Source: Oncomelania hupensis (taxonomy: Eukaryota > Mollusca > Gastropoda > Littorinimorpha > Pomatiopsidae). Taken from it: a stretch of 64,000 nt of DNA. Location of the stretch: NCBI GenBank assembly GCA_036898135.1, contig CM072519.1:35926237-35990236 (forward strand), written 5' to 3'. Shown here in pieces: positions 63,823-64,000 of the stretch (the first letter of the stretch is position 1; every line of letters begins with the position of its first letter). The position numbers were made by a program, and so were the translations under genes. Under the pieces are notes generated by a model, which searched no databases, was not told where the DNA came from, and saw only the letters and a program-made list of their open reading frames with translations.

Positions 63823-64000
63823 AAAATCATCGCACAAACAACTGCTGCACTGGCGAGGTTGAAGCCAATTTGGAAAGACAGGACCATCAGTCTACATTCG
63901 AAGGTAAGGCTGCTGCGCTCCCTTGTCATCTCCATCTTCCTATATACTTTCGAAAAATGGACCCTCACAGTAGATCTCCAACGAAGAATACAAAGCATGG
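63823..64000 (+). mobile_element. RTE-like fragment running off the window end
   Basis: It encodes IAQTTAALARLKPIWKDRTI and onward to QRRIQSM, matching the region after the RT core of the reference copy. It is truncated on the left and cut by the window on the right. Confidence 0.87.

Overview
This 64-kb window is gene-poor, repeat-rich nuclear DNA from an animal. The one clear host gene is a spliced forkhead gene of FoxL1 type. Around it lie RTE-like, Jockey/CR1-like and zinc-knuckle LINEs, tRNA-derived SINEs, a piggyBac element, Helitron-like elements and very long AAT/ACT/ATG/GAA/GA microsatellites. This mix suggests a lophotrochozoan, most likely a mollusc and perhaps a gastropod. That placement is an inference from gene style and repeat content, and no species is claimed. 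There are no bacterial operons, CRISPR arrays or rRNA operons.

Layout. 1-3 kb: microsatellites, part of a dispersed repeat (family K) and the probable 3' flank of foxL1. 3.07-8.47 kb: foxL1 on the minus strand in three coding exons; intron 1 carries an RTE fragment and at least six long microsatellites. 8.5-14.5 kb: AT-rich flank with a GC-rich promoter-like patch near 10.7-10.95 kb. 14.5-20.5 kb: a tRNA-Thr-like SINE, family K, two head-to-tail Helitron-like units (one holding a foldback transposon) and a tandem triplication of a 0.5-kb module with a tRNA-Gly-like segment. 23.4-24.6 kb: a 5'-truncated Jockey/CR1-like LINE. 24.8-29.7 kb: a three-level nest in which a near full-length RTE-like LINE sits inside an inverted-repeat element that splits a SINE. 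30-31.3 kb: an internally deleted RTE copy and a SINE fragment. 32-37 kb: inverted-repeat elements, a second Thr-like SINE and microsatellites. 39.6-40.4 kb: the 3' end of a zinc-knuckle LINE. 42.8-44.2 kb: a second locus of the Helitron/0.5-kb module array. 50.58-53.3 kb: a complete piggyBac element with an open transposase frame. 53.5-57.4 kb: a foldback hairpin, a tRNA-Asp-like fragment, a SINE joining tRNA-like and 5S-like segments, and a solo-LTR candidate. 59-64 kb: three more RTE fragments, one split by a SINE.

The genes do not form a pathway. foxL1 would be a developmental transcription factor. Almost everything else is mobile DNA or its debris. The piggyBac element is the only mobile element here whose protein and both ends look intact. 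The RTE, Jockey-like and zinc-knuckle LINEs are broken by frameshifts, stops, truncation or deletion. The observations most worth following are the intact piggyBac element, the head-to-tail Helitron-like array, the tRNA/5S chimeric SINE with a perfect 14-bp target duplication, and the SINE/foldback/RTE nest.
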